A DNA stretch of 56,197 nt from an uncultured Verrucomicrobiota bacterium (GTDB lineage Bacteria; Verrucomicrobiota; Kiritimatiellia; CAJWTS01). How positions within the stretch are numbered: position 1 is the first letter of the stretch; each line of letters begins with the position of its first letter. Below are positions 9,656 to 18,797 of this stretch, piece by piece. The notes beneath the pieces were generated by a model. The model had not been told where the DNA came from and made no database searches. It saw only the letters and a list, made by a program, of their open reading frames with translations. The DNA lies in the NCBI GenBank assembly GCA_913047795.1, contig CAJWTS010000016.1:1-56197 (forward strand). Direction: 5' to 3'. The position numbers and the translations under genes are program-made.

Positions 9656-10555
9656 TTATGACTTGCGCAGGCGCTGGAGAAGAAAGTCAGCAAGCGTCTT
9701 TTCGTATTCGTCGCCCGTGGAGACGCGCTGGTAATCCACGTTAAACTCGAGACAGCCGCGCCGCAGGTCGGCGAGGTAGGACTCCAGTTCTTCGAGGTAC
9801 AGGCTGCGCATCGCGTGCGTGTCGGTAATCATGTTGAAGGAGCTCTCCAGGTCGGAGAAGCGAATCGGGCGGTCGAATTGGAAGGTCAGTTCGCTCTCAT
9901 CGAGCAAGTGGAAGACGGCCAGATCATGGTTGCGGAATTGGATGTGCTTGAAGCAGTCAAGCAAGCCGTTGATCTCGGTAAAGAAATCGGAGAGTACGAT
10001 CACCGTCGCACGTCGGCGAATTCGCTCGGCGACATCGTGCAGGGTTTTGACGAGGTTCGTCTTGCCCGTTGGGTTCACCTGGTTCATCGCGTCGTAGATA
10101 TGGGCCAGGTGGCCCGGAGTGTGTCGCGGTGGAATATCGCGTAGGATACCATCCGCAAAGCACATCAGGCCTACCGAATCACCCTGGTGTACGAGGATAT
10201 AGGCCAGCGTGGCGGCCAGCCGACGGGCAAGATCGAACTTGCTTGTTCCGTCCCCGGCGAATTGCATCGACCCGCTGCAGTCCAGCACGAGGTAGCAGCG
10301 CAGGTTCGTGTCGGCTTCGAACTCCTTCATGTAGAACTTGTCGGTGCGTGCGTAGACACGCCAGTCGACGTGGCGGATGTCGTCGCCCGGCACGTACTTG
10401 CGGTACTCGGCGAATTCGACACTCGATCCGCGATGCGGGCTTTTGTGCATGCCGGTCATGGTCCCGACCATGGGCAACCGCGAATGAAACGGAAGCCGGG
10501 ACAGGCGCGCGACAACCGCGGAATCCAAAAAATCGCGATGCGCGCCGGAGGCCAC
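9656..10555 (-). CDS. DUF58 / vWA-like protein
   Basis: A 299-residue protein with the DUF58 hallmark: Y-x-x-Y-x-P-G-D-D-x-R-x-x-D-W-R at about residues 51-66, then A-R-T and K-E-F-E. After that comes a MIDAS-like D-C-S-G-S-M (92-97), so the vWA metal site appears intact. No clear transmembrane segment is present. The start is GTG, three bases after the stop of moxR. DUF58 proteins are the standard partner of MoxR AAA+ ATPases; the ATPase is thought to remodel or chaperone vWA-containing complexes. Neighbouring genes on both sides fit this set. The family assignment is secure; the biological process served is not known from sequence. Confidence 0.9.
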   Translation of the reverse strand: MASGAHRDFLDSAVVARLSRLPFHSRLPMVGTMTGMHKSPHRGSSVEFAEYRKYVPGDDIRHVDWRVYARTDKFYMKEFEADTNLRCYLVLDCSGSMQFAGDGTSKFDLARRLAATLAYILVHQGDSVGLMCFADGILRDIPPRHTPGHLAHIYDAMNQVNPTGKTNLVKTLHDVAERIRRRATVIVLSDFFTEINGLLDCFKHIQFRNHDLAVFHLLDESELTFQFDRPIRFSDLESSFNMITDTHAMRSLYLEELESYLADLRRGCLEFNVDYQRVSTGDEYEKTLADFLLQRLRKS

Positions 10556-10558
10556 GGA

Positions 10559-11605
10559 CTAGCCCTCCTGCGTCGAGGCCAGGACGCGCTCGACGATGTG
10601 CGCGCTCGTGACGCCTTCGGATTCGGCGTGGAAGTTGGTCAGGATGCGATGCGAGAGAACCGGTTCGGCGACGGCGATGATATCCTCGCGCCGCACGAGA
10701 TAGCTTCCGTGCAGAACCGCGCGAGCCTTGGCGCCCAAAATCATGTATTGCACCGCGCGCGGTCCGGCACCCCATGTCACCCAGTCACTGATGAAGTCCG
10801 GTCGATCGGGGAGCGAGGGCCGCGTCATGCGCACCAGTTTTACGACGTCCTCGTAAATGTGGTCTGGAACGGGCACGCGGCGCACCACCTCCTGGTAACG
10901 GATGAGATCCTCGCCGGAGAGGATGGGTTCAATTGCGAGCGGCTGCCCGCCGGTCGTTTCGCGGGCGATCCGGATCTCTTCGTCGGCGGAGGGGTAGTCC
11001 ACTTGGATCAAAAACATGAAGCGGTCGAGTTGCGCCTCGGGCAGCGGGTAGGTGCCCTCCTGTTCGATCGGGTTCTGCGTGGCGAGCACGAAAAATGGGT
11101 GCGGAAGGTCCATCTTGTGGTTGCCGGCACTGACCTGATTTTCCTGCATCGCCTGAAGCAGCGCGGCCTGCGTCTTGGGCGGTGTGCGGTTAATCTCGTC
11201 CGCCAGTACAATATTGGCAAAAATCGGTCCGCGCACGAATTCGAAGGCTCGTCGGCCGGGTTGATCGGTTTCCTGCAGGATGTCCGTGCCGGTGATATCG
11301 GAGGGCATCAGGTCTGGCGTAAACTGGATGCGACTGAATTCGAGCGCCATCGCGTCGCTGATGCTGTGCACAAGCAGGGTCTTGGCCAGGCCGGGCACAC
11401 CCATCAGGAGCGCATGACCACGTGCGCAGATACAGATCATGAGCTTTTCGATGACGGCTTCCTGTCCAACAATCACCTTGGCCAATTCCTGTTTCATGCG
11501 GCCGTAGACGGCGCGCAGTTCATCGATGGCGACGACGTCTTCTTCGTGCGGTTTGGATGACCCGTTGCTGTCGGATGCCCCATCGATGGGAGATTCGTTT
11601 TCCAT
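10559..11605 (-). CDS. MoxR family AAA+ ATPase
   Basis: A 348-residue MoxR-type ATPase. Walker A reads G-V-P-G-L-A-K-T (69-76), Walker B is L-A-D-E-I-N-R (134-140), and the family-typical region A-T-Q-N-P-I-E-Q-E-G-T-Y-P-L-P-E-A-Q follows near 180. A lid domain completes the C-terminus. It has an acidic, disordered N-terminus of about 25 residues. Its ATG overlaps the larC stop by one base (TAATG), and a good Shine-Dalgarno sequence (AGGAG) lies inside the end of larC. MoxR proteins act as cytoplasmic chaperones for vWA proteins, and the following DUF58, BatA-like and vWA genes supply exactly those partners. Confidence 0.93.
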   Translation of the reverse strand: MENESPIDGASDSNGSSKPHEEDVVAIDELRAVYGRMKQELAKVIVGQEAVIEKLMICICARGHALLMGVPGLAKTLLVHSISDAMALEFSRIQFTPDLMPSDITGTDILQETDQPGRRAFEFVRGPIFANIVLADEINRTPPKTQAALLQAMQENQVSAGNHKMDLPHPFFVLATQNPIEQEGTYPLPEAQLDRFMFLIQVDYPSADEEIRIARETTGGQPLAIEPILSGEDLIRYQEVVRRVPVPDHIYEDVVKLVRMTRPSLPDRPDFISDWVTWGAGPRAVQYMILGAKARAVLHGSYLVRREDIIAVAEPVLSHRILTNFHAESEGVTSAHIVERVLASTQEG

Positions 11606-12795
11606 TATCCATTCTCCTGCGGTTGATTGTCCCCGCCGCGGGCGGCGAGGGTAGACTCGTAGACGGTTCGTACGGAAACGTTACCCGCTTCCGCACAGCG
11701 TACACAATCGTCGTGTTCCGGGGAAGACGTGATCACGCGTCCCTTCCATTCGCCGACTTTGACACGGACGTCTCCGTAGGGGGTCTGCACCGTGGCGAAT
11801 CGTCGTGTGAGCGTGGTCCGCGTGGTCTCGTACTCGCGCACGCCGAAGGTGGTGCTCTCACCGAAGATCAGGTCGAGCGTCGTATCGCGGTCCGCCGGTC
11901 GGCAGAGCACGGTAAGCAATACACCGTGCCGCTGCTTTTTCATTTGTATCGGTGTCGTGTAGACATCCAGGGCTCCGCTTCCGAGCAGTTTTTCGGTCAG
12001 CGAGCCGAGCAACTCGGGCACCATGTCGTCGAGGTTGCATTCGAGTACGAGGCAGGTGTCCGTGGATGGGTCGGTGGTCGCTGCGGTCTCGAGTAACGTT
12101 GCGCGAATCAAGTTGGGGCGGCCCTCCAGGCTGCGTTGGCCAAACCCCGTGCCGCTGCCGCGGGCGATCGCGACATCGGGTGCGGGGCCCTGGAGCGCGG
12201 TCAGGATAGCGGCGCCCGTGGGCGTCACAAGTTCGAATGGTTCCTGTGTGGTGATAACCGGAGTGCCTTCGAGCAGGGCCAATGTCGCGGGCGCAGGAAT
12301 GGGAATGACGCCGTGCGCCGATTGGGTCGTGCCCTGGCCGAGTGGTAGGGGCCCATTCGAAATGGATTCCACCTCGAGAGTGTCCAGGGCCAGGCAGACA
12401 CCGACGATGTCGATAATGGAGTCCAGTGCGCCGACTTCGTGAAAGGGGACGTCGACGACCGACTGCGCGTGGATGTGGGCCTCGGCCACGGCGAGTCGCT
12501 GAAAAATTGCGAGGCTGCGCTCGATCACGCCTGCCGGCAGATCGGATGCCTGGATCATTGCGCGAATATCAGCATGGCTGCGATGATGATGGTGTTCCGG
12601 TTCGTCGAGTTTGACGGACAATCGGAGCCCGCCCAGGCCGTGTTCCGCGTAGGGCTGGGCGTCCAGCGTGAACGAGCGGCCGACGAGGGATTCTAGCGGC
12701 CCCTGAAGATCGTCCTTGTTCGTGCCAAGGTCGACCAGGGCACCCAGAATCATGTCCCCGCTGGCACCGCCTACACTGTCGAATCGCACATGCAT
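11605..12795 (-). CDS. larC: LarC-like nickel-pincer cofactor biosynthesis protein
   Basis: A homologue of LarC, the CTP-dependent cyclometallase that inserts nickel into the pincer cofactor of lactate racemase. The protein from the ATG at 12795 (396 residues) begins with the family-like F-D-S-V-G-G-A-S-G-D-M. A His-rich segment (H-H-H-H-R-S-H) comes next, then the hallmark P-F-H-E-V-G-A-L-D-S-I-I-D-I-V-G. An upstream in-frame ATG at 12858 is possible; I prefer 12795 because family members start just before the FD motif, though neither has a clear ribosome site. LarC is split by a programmed frameshift in Lactobacillus; here it is a single frame. Neither larA nor larB is in the window. It is the first gene of the MoxR/vWA operon, which is an unexpected position. 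Confidence 0.88.
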   Translation of the reverse strand: MHVRFDSVGGASGDMILGALVDLGTNKDDLQGPLESLVGRSFTLDAQPYAEHGLGGLRLSVKLDEPEHHHHRSHADIRAMIQASDLPAGVIERSLAIFQRLAVAEAHIHAQSVVDVPFHEVGALDSIIDIVGVCLALDTLEVESISNGPLPLGQGTTQSAHGVIPIPAPATLALLEGTPVITTQEPFELVTPTGAAILTALQGPAPDVAIARGSGTGFGQRSLEGRPNLIRATLLETAATTDPSTDTCLVLECNLDDMVPELLGSLTEKLLGSGALDVYTTPIQMKKQRHGVLLTVLCRPADRDTTLDLIFGESTTFGVREYETTRTTLTRRFATVQTPYGDVRVKVGEWKGRVITSSPEHDDCVRCAEAGNVSVRTVYESTLAARGGDNQPQENG

Positions 12796-12858
12796 GGGTT
12801 GTGCCGGAATCAGCCCGCGCGGAAGGGGGACCGACGCAGGATCGCTGGTGCGTCGCAT

Positions 12859-13141
12859 GTTGCAGGGCTGCTAGAACCGGATTGTAGCGAGGTTGGGGTT
12901 CTCCGAGTCATAGATTGGGTCGTACGCCATCGCCACTCGAGAGCGATCCCGTATGGAGTCCGACCAGCATCCATATAGAGATGTTCCGATGATCCGGCAT
13001 TTGTCTAAAAAACTATTGCGTCACTGCCTCTACAATGTATCACAGGGATGTGCGGTTCTCAACCGGTTCGATATTTAAACATTTGGGCCTTAGCGGGACG
13101 TTTTGCCCCACTCCTTTTCCCGTCTCCACCTGGCCACGGGA
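12859..13141. other. intergenic region upstream of the larC-moxR operon
   Basis: This is about 283 bases without a convincing gene (about 346 if larC starts at 12795). It must carry the promoter of the minus-strand larC operon, but I could not find a clear -35/-10 pair. An AT-richer patch lies at about 13000-13040. Near the helicase stop there is a six-base inverted repeat (CCCGTC/GACGGG type), read on the minus strand just after the stop codon. It is not followed by a T-run, so it is not a convincing intrinsic terminator. A short palindrome AACCGGTT lies near 13063-13071. Confidence 0.5.
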
Positions 13142-16100
13142 TCAGAGGTTCAGCAATTCTTCGACGTAGTCACGCGTCAGTTCAAAGCCGCCGCTTTCGT
13201 CCTGGAGAAGGGTATTGTCGATCACGGCCTGCTTGCGACGCTGCATGGCCAGGACCTTCTCTTCGATCGTGTCCTTGGTGATCAGTTTCAAGCTGTACAC
13301 AGTGCGTTTCTGGCCGATGCGGTGTGCGCGATCGGTCGCCTGGTTTTCCACGGCGGGATTCCACCAGGGGTCGTAGTGGATGACGGTGTCGGCGCCGGTC
13401 AGGTTGAGTCCGGTTCCCCCGGCCTTGAGGCTGATCAGGAATAGTGGAATGCCGCGGTCCGTATTGAACTCCCGGACGGCTGCCATGCGTTCCTTGGTGG
13501 CCCCGTCGAGATAGCTGTAGCGCAGATCGCGCGCTTCGATCTCCCGGCGCAGAATGGCCAGCATCTGCGTGAACTGGCTGAAAACCAGGATGCGGTGGCC
13601 ACCATCCAGGGCCTCGTCCAGTAGTTCCAGAAACAGGTCCATCTTGGCGGAAGGATGTTTGCGATCCACGTCGGGCAGTTTGAGTAAATCCAGGTGACAG
13701 CAGATCTGGCGCAAGCGGAGCAGGACTTTCAGGATCTCCATGCGGCATTGGCCAAACTGCTTTTTGGAGAGCATGGTTGTGATACGTGTGCGGGAGGCGT
13801 GCAGGTATTGTTCGTAGACCTGCTTCTGATCGGAGGAGAGGGAACAGCGTGAGATCTTGTCGATCCGCGCCGGCAGGTCTTTCGCGACGTCGACCTTGAG
13901 TCGTCGCAGAATGAACGGATGCAATTTGCTCCGCAGTTTGCGCTGCGCGCGCTCGGCTTCTTCATTCCCATGCGAGATGGGAAGTTCGTAGGCCTGTCGG
14001 AACTGGTCATGTCCGTTCAAGTAACCCGGCAGGAGGAAATCCATAATCGACCATAGATCCGCGACACTGTTTTCGATCGGGGTGCCGGTCAACACGAGAC
14101 GATGGGTGGCCCGCAATTGCTTCGCCGCGACCGCGTTCTGCGTTGAACGATTCTTAATGTGCTGCGCTTCATCGAGGATCACGATGGCAAACTCCATGTT
14201 GATGTATCGCTCGATATCACGGCGCAGGAGCGCGTACGACGTGATGGCCATGTCGACCGATTCGATCTGGTCCCATTTTTCATGCCGGTTCGAACCGGAT
14301 ATCATCAGCACATCGAGATCGGGAACGAAGCGCTGGGCTTCTTCGGCCCAGTTTTCGACGAGACTGGTGGGGCAGACGATGAGCGTGGGTTTGCCCCGGC
14401 TGGGGTCATGGAGCCGGGTCAACTGGATCCAGGCCAGGGCTTGCACCGTTTTGCCGAGCCCCATTTCGTCGGCAAGGATTCCCGCGAAGCCACTGGCCTC
14501 GAGGAAGCGCAACCAGTTCACGCCGTCTTTCTGGTACGGACGCAGGATCTCAGCCAGCAGGGGACTGAGGTTGACGGGTTCGAGTCGGGCGCCGCGATTG
14601 AGGCGGCTTGCCGTGTCGCGCCAATGCTGCGGAGCCTCGACGTCGATGCCGTCGAGTTCGTCCAGCGAGGACTTGACGAAGGCGCCGTAAATGCCTTCGA
14701 CTTGAAAGCGGGATCCGTCGCGTCCGTCCGAACTTGCAAGGTCGTTAAACACGTCGTTCATGGATGCGATTGCATCGCTGTCGAACAAGATCGGTTCGCC
14801 GTCCAGCTCAAGAAAGGAGTCACCCTTGAGAATGGCGCGATGCACGTCGGCTTCGGGCAAGCGTTTGCCCTCGGTTGTCTCGAAGTGAAAGTCGATGCCG
14901 AATGATCCGCTATCCTCGTTTATCGAGACCACCGGCGTCATGAATCGAAAGGCATCGATGTGCTCCGTGATGCGTCCTTCGAATTCGACGATCCAGCCTT
15001 CACGCCGTAGTGCCGGCAGGTCGCGTCCGATGAAGTTGCGAACCTCGTTGACGCCGACGATGGGGGTCAGGTCGTCGCCCGTGAGGCCGGTCATGCCGCG
15101 ATTCGCAACGCGATCCATTGCGCGGCGTTCGTCGTCGCGGTTGCGAACCGTGTAGCGCGTGATGTCGTCGGGATCCGGAATGGCAAACGGACCATCTGTC
15201 ATATTGCGACCGGGAATGACGGTGATGCCGTCGTACGAGGCGTAGAGGGACGGCGCCAGCGAAGCTGGGCTGCCGCGCATGACCAGTCGCATCTTCGCTG
15301 CGCCGGGGTCGAACGTGAACAGATCGATGCCGAGCTCGCTGTCGACGTGCACATGGTCCTCGAGAAAGGGGAGTTCCTGGCGGAGGAAGGCCGGCACCCG
15401 TGCGCGGGGAACGGAGATCGGGTCGCGGTAGATTGCGTGCAGCGGCTGGGGCAGCACCTGTTCAAGCGGCCAAAAGTTACCCCTGCCGTAGACCCAGCCA
15501 TTGTTGTTCGAGATGAAGTACGTCGGAAACTCGCCGGCACGCAGGAACGGAAGTTCGGTGTGCAGGAAGAGCAGCAGTTCGCCGTTTTCGTGATCGAGAT
15601 CGACATGCAGGCGTGATGCCATGGGTGTATCGTTGACAAGAAGCTCGTTGCCGTCGGTGTCGAAGAACGGGCGCCCGTGTCGCAGGGCAAGCACGTTGAT
15701 CAGGTCGGAAGAATTGAGGGGTAGTTCGTTACGGACGGGGCCCTCGGAGATGTCCTCGAGTACGAACAACATGGCATCGTCACGACTGTCGAAGGTCAAT
15801 GGCAGATCGCGTGATACCTCCTCGATGGGCAGGCAACGATCCCCGGCTTCAATCTGGACGAGGAGGGGTGTCCGGTTTGTGCGCGCAGCTGCCTGCCAGT
15901 CGTCGCGCAGGACGAGGCGCAGGGTAGCGGGAACCGCGTCGATCGTACTCGGCGAGACGCGTTGGATGTACGCCGACTCGTCGAAACGTTCCATGCGTTC
16001 GGCACGTCGCCGTTCTTCCAGGTGCTTCTGTTCACGTTCGGGATCGGTTGCACGCGCGACGATGGAGAGGCCGAGGGCAATCACGTGAGAGCAGATGATC

Positions 16101-16372
16101 CCGCGCTCGGTGCTGTCGCGACAGGGACAACGATTCTCAGCTGTGCCATCGGTGAGCACGTGTAGTTCGCTCTTGAGCGAACGGTTAGCCCATTGGATCG
16201 ATCCGCTCAGGCGTGGTGGCACGTATTCGGCATCCTCAACATGGCCCTTCTTGAAGATGACCTCGGCATCGCGGAAGACGTTGATGCCCGCCCAGTCGAG
16301 CAGTACTTTACGGGTGATGGGCCTGCGATCGGGCGTCGGAGCGGCTTGAAGACCGGGGGCGGTGTCAGTCAC
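13142..16372 (-). CDS. SNF2-family helicase with N-terminal SWIM zinc finger
   Basis: A 1076-residue DEAD/SNF2 ATPase. Residues 82-96 form a SWIM zinc-finger pattern C-x-C-x(9)-C-x-H. The helicase core occupies the C-terminal 450 residues. Walker A (D-E-M-G-L-G-K-T) is near 640, the DEAQ Walker B box near 735, and motif V/VI appears as G-T-G-L-N-L-T-G-A-D and H-R-I-G-Q-K-R. The roughly 500-residue middle part is the variable SNF2-associated region typical of bacterial RapA/HepA-like or SWIM-SNF2 proteins. These proteins are thought to act on DNA-protein or RNA-polymerase complexes. The start overlaps the ribonuclease HIII stop by 8 bases, suggesting cotranscription with rnhC and a shared role in nucleic-acid maintenance. 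Confidence 0.92.
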   Translation of the reverse strand: MTDTAPGLQAAPTPDRRPITRKVLLDWAGINVFRDAEVIFKKGHVEDAEYVPPRLSGSIQWANRSLKSELHVLTDGTAENRCPCRDSTERGIICSHVIALGLSIVARATDPEREQKHLEERRRAERMERFDESAYIQRVSPSTIDAVPATLRLVLRDDWQAAARTNRTPLLVQIEAGDRCLPIEEVSRDLPLTFDSRDDAMLFVLEDISEGPVRNELPLNSSDLINVLALRHGRPFFDTDGNELLVNDTPMASRLHVDLDHENGELLLFLHTELPFLRAGEFPTYFISNNNGWVYGRGNFWPLEQVLPQPLHAIYRDPISVPRARVPAFLRQELPFLEDHVHVDSELGIDLFTFDPGAAKMRLVMRGSPASLAPSLYASYDGITVIPGRNMTDGPFAIPDPDDITRYTVRNRDDERRAMDRVANRGMTGLTGDDLTPIVGVNEVRNFIGRDLPALRREGWIVEFEGRITEHIDAFRFMTPVVSINEDSGSFGIDFHFETTEGKRLPEADVHRAILKGDSFLELDGEPILFDSDAIASMNDVFNDLASSDGRDGSRFQVEGIYGAFVKSSLDELDGIDVEAPQHWRDTASRLNRGARLEPVNLSPLLAEILRPYQKDGVNWLRFLEASGFAGILADEMGLGKTVQALAWIQLTRLHDPSRGKPTLIVCPTSLVENWAEEAQRFVPDLDVLMISGSNRHEKWDQIESVDMAITSYALLRRDIERYINMEFAIVILDEAQHIKNRSTQNAVAAKQLRATHRLVLTGTPIENSVADLWSIMDFLLPGYLNGHDQFRQAYELPISHGNEEAERAQRKLRSKLHPFILRRLKVDVAKDLPARIDKISRCSLSSDQKQVYEQYLHASRTRITTMLSKKQFGQCRMEILKVLLRLRQICCHLDLLKLPDVDRKHPSAKMDLFLELLDEALDGGHRILVFSQFTQMLAILRREIEARDLRYSYLDGATKERMAAVREFNTDRGIPLFLISLKAGGTGLNLTGADTVIHYDPWWNPAVENQATDRAHRIGQKRTVYSLKLITKDTIEEKVLAMQRRKQAVIDNTLLQDESGGFELTRDYVEELLNL

Positions 16373-17363
16373 TGGGCTTGCCCCGTGTCGCGGCCGTCTT
16401 GGATAAGATATGCCCCGCGGGACCGAGAGTGTCGCGCGTGAGATTCAGTTGCGTCAGGACCGCGTCGGTCGTCTTGAAATGACACTTGGCGGTCTCGAGC
16501 AGAATGTTCGGTTCCCGCTTGCGGACCAGCTCGATCGCCGCTGCGCGAACGGCGGCCGAAGCCCCCTTGGGGAAGGGCGCTCCGTATTTCTCTGCCATAT
16601 CTTTTAGCGCGTGTATGAAACGGGCGCGTGCGAGGATCGATGCGGCGGCGACGGCGATGTCCGACTCCGCTTTGTGGCGCTGGATGAGCTCTATCTTGCG
16701 GCCCTTGGCCATCAGCGCCTTTTCGACCTGTGACTTGTTGCCGAACTGGTCGGAGATCGCCAGGGGGCAGTCGGGGACCTGATCGAGCAGGTTTTCAATG
16801 GCGCGGGCGTGGGCCCAGGCGAGGATGCGATTCACGTTGCGCATCTTGGCATAAAGGCGGTTGTACGCCGCGGGCCCAATGCTGATGAGTGTGTAGCGTT
16901 GGGTGCCGAGTCCCTTGTGAAGTTCGCGGGCGATCTCGGTCATGCGTTTATCGCTCGTTATGCTCTTGCTGTCCTTAACGCCCAACTCACGCATGCGTCC
17001 GACCAGTGGTTCATCAACATAGGCAGCCGCGACGACGAGAGGACCGAAGAAATCGCCCTTGCCGCTTTCGTCAACACCCATGCGTGGTCGCAGCGCATCG
17101 GGATCGAGTACATCCTCGTAACCGACACCCGCGCCTTTAAGCACTTCAGGTTCGAGTACGAATAGAACAAAATCCTCCGCACCTTTGCCCTGAACAAGAC
17201 ATTTCCCGCTATTATAGAGGACAACCCGATAATCTTCGCCATCAGCCGCAGCCTGGGCGTGTTCTACGGTCGCACTGCGGTAGTTGCCTTGATTCAGGAT
17301 TTGCAGAAGAGCAGATTGTTGCGCCGGATCCAGCGGGTACGTAAATGAGGTGCACTTTCCCAT
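16365..17363 (-). CDS. rnhC: ribonuclease HIII
   Basis: A 332-residue RNase H type 2 family enzyme that cleaves the RNA strand of RNA-DNA hybrids. The N-terminal about 90 residues form the TBP-like substrate-binding extension that distinguishes RNase HIII from RNase HII. The catalytic core starts with G-V-D-E-S-G-K-G-D-F-F-G-P (96-108), giving the adjacent D and E of the active site. It continues with D-S-K-S-I near 131, I-S-D-Q-F-G near 203 and E-S-D-I-A-V-A-A-A-S-I near 235. The length is normal for the family. It starts at an ATG after an AT-rich upstream region and overlaps the SNF2 helicase gene, so the two probably form an operon. Confidence 0.93.
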   Translation of the reverse strand: MGKCTSFTYPLDPAQQSALLQILNQGNYRSATVEHAQAAADGEDYRVVLYNSGKCLVQGKGAEDFVLFVLEPEVLKGAGVGYEDVLDPDALRPRMGVDESGKGDFFGPLVVAAAYVDEPLVGRMRELGVKDSKSITSDKRMTEIARELHKGLGTQRYTLISIGPAAYNRLYAKMRNVNRILAWAHARAIENLLDQVPDCPLAISDQFGNKSQVEKALMAKGRKIELIQRHKAESDIAVAAASILARARFIHALKDMAEKYGAPFPKGASAAVRAAAIELVRKREPNILLETAKCHFKTTDAVLTQLNLTRDTLGPAGHILSKTAATRGKPSD

Positions 17364-17371
17364 GTATTTGA

Positions 17372-17400
17372 TTGACGGAAATACCGATTTCGTCTAAAAA
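17372..17400 (+). promoter_or_regulatory. predicted sigma-70 promoter for the exopolysaccharide cassette
   Basis: TTGACG (17372-17377) and TAAAAA (17395-17400) are spaced by 17 bases and match the sigma-70 consensus at 5 of 6 and 4 of 6 positions. Initiation near 17407 would give a leader of about 80 bases before the ATG at 17487, which has a strong AAGGAG ribosome site. The region also lies immediately upstream of the divergent rnhC gene. This is prediction by eye only. Confidence 0.35.
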
Positions 17401-17486
17401 CGGCGTTTATTGTGTGCCAGTGCTCGGGACCTGTCAAGTAGGTAGGCCCGGTTAATGGTAGTAGGCTATTAACTAAGGAGATTTGA

Positions 17487-18704
17487 ATGAACGGATGGCG
17501 TATCTTGGTCTGCATGGTTGCGTGCCATTTGTCTGTTGCCGCGGCGTTCGCCCAGGTTAACCCAATGGACCGGGAGAGTTCCGGCGAGCGGGCGTTCTCA
17601 TTAGGACTGGAACTCGGTTTGGATTATATCGATAATCGAGATTCCTCGGCGACCAATGAAGCGTCGACCTTCGATATCAGGGTGTCGCCATTTGTCGAGG
17701 GGCGGAGGAATAGCGATCTCTCGCGTACCGAATACGGGTATAAGTTTACGGCACGCAACAGGAGTAATCCGGGCGATTTCGAGGATGCAGATCAGTACTT
17801 TCACAATGCCCACTTGTCTGTGGACTACCAGCTTTCTCCCAAAACGTCGATTGACGTCCGCGATGACCTGAATTACTCGGATGACCCCTCGGTAGAGGAG
17901 GGTGGGACTACCATACGCCAGGACGGCAGTTTCTTGCTGAATTCTGTGGAAGCCCTTATCTCGCATGAGATTGTTTCGCGGCATTATTTGGAGGGAAACG
18001 CATACAGCCGTATCAAGAACTATGATGAGGATGTCGTCGCCGGTGTTTCCGACGAGGATACGATGAGTTACGGCGGTACGTGGTGGTATCAGGTCTCGGA
18101 CAGGGCGGCCATGCTGATATTGGCGACGATGCAGGAGTTCGATTATGACGATCCGGACTTCGAGCGTGGTTTCGAGTCTTCGTTCTACGGGTTGGGCATT
18201 TTTGCCACGTTTGGAGCGGAAGGGCGTGTATCGGGGCGCGTCGGGGTCAAGAATCTCGAGTTTGATGATGCGTCGCTCGATGCCGAGGAAGACATTGTGA
18301 CAGAGTTTGCGGTCCGCAATTCGGAAAAGGCCAACTTTCGATACCGTATTTCTGCGGGACACACGATTCGTGACGCTGAATTGTCGCCCTTTGCCTCCAT
18401 GGAATATGACTTCGTGCGACTCGCGTTCGCGCGTGATATCAGTTCATCGGTTGTCGGCAGAATTTCCGCCACGTACGGAATGTCTGATTACTCGCAGTTG
18501 CCCGACGGCGTGTCGGCCCTTGCCGAGGTCGGCACCGAGGATGAGACATCGATCACGGCAGGCTTAGAGATTCGCACGAGCCGGAGGAGTCGCCTCCTTA
18601 TCCGGCATGTATATCAGATAGTTGATTCTGACGTTGTCGTACCCGTCGGCGATCGCAACTTCGATCGTAATCAGACCTCGGTTGCATGGACAGGGCAGTT
18701 GTAG
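17487..18704 (+). CDS. outer-membrane beta-barrel protein (BBP2-like) of exopolysaccharide locus
   Basis: A 405-residue protein with a clear signal peptide (residues 1-23, ending A-A-A-F-A-Q). The mature part alternates short amphipathic strands with polar turns rich in Asp, Ser, Tyr and Arg, and ends in a beta-strand, as in outer-membrane porin-like barrels. Similar 'putative beta-barrel porin 2' proteins commonly precede Wzz/Wza genes in exopolysaccharide loci, and here the next two genes are exactly those. It is preceded by the strong ribosome site AAGGAG and probably heads the operon. The likely role is in passage or anchoring of the polysaccharide at the outer membrane, by inference from context. 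Confidence 0.75.
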   Translation: MNGWRILVCMVACHLSVAAAFAQVNPMDRESSGERAFSLGLELGLDYIDNRDSSATNEASTFDIRVSPFVEGRRNSDLSRTEYGYKFTARNRSNPGDFEDADQYFHNAHLSVDYQLSPKTSIDVRDDLNYSDDPSVEEGGTTIRQDGSFLLNSVEALISHEIVSRHYLEGNAYSRIKNYDEDVVAGVSDEDTMSYGGTWWYQVSDRAAMLILATMQEFDYDDPDFERGFESSFYGLGIFATFGAEGRVSGRVGVKNLEFDDASLDAEEDIVTEFAVRNSEKANFRYRISAGHTIRDAELSPFASMEYDFVRLAFARDISSSVVGRISATYGMSDYSQLPDGVSALAEVGTEDETSITAGLEIRTSRRSRLLIRHVYQIVDSDVVVPVGDRNFDRNQTSVAWTGQL

Positions 18705-18797
18705 TCCTGCGCCATTTGAGGGAGATCAGCAACCGGAGAAGACATCTGAACGTGCGTGCGGTTCTATTCGTGGCGCGCGCATGGATTCCTGTGGCTT

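Noticed and set aside
10187..11560. 457-codon plus-strand frame opposite moxR and the DUF58 gene
   Set aside because: Both opposite-strand genes carry unmistakable family motifs; this frame has no recognisable domain.
13120..13141. Inverted repeat after the SNF2 helicase as a transcription terminator
   Set aside because: No T-run follows on the minus strand and the stem is only about six pairs.
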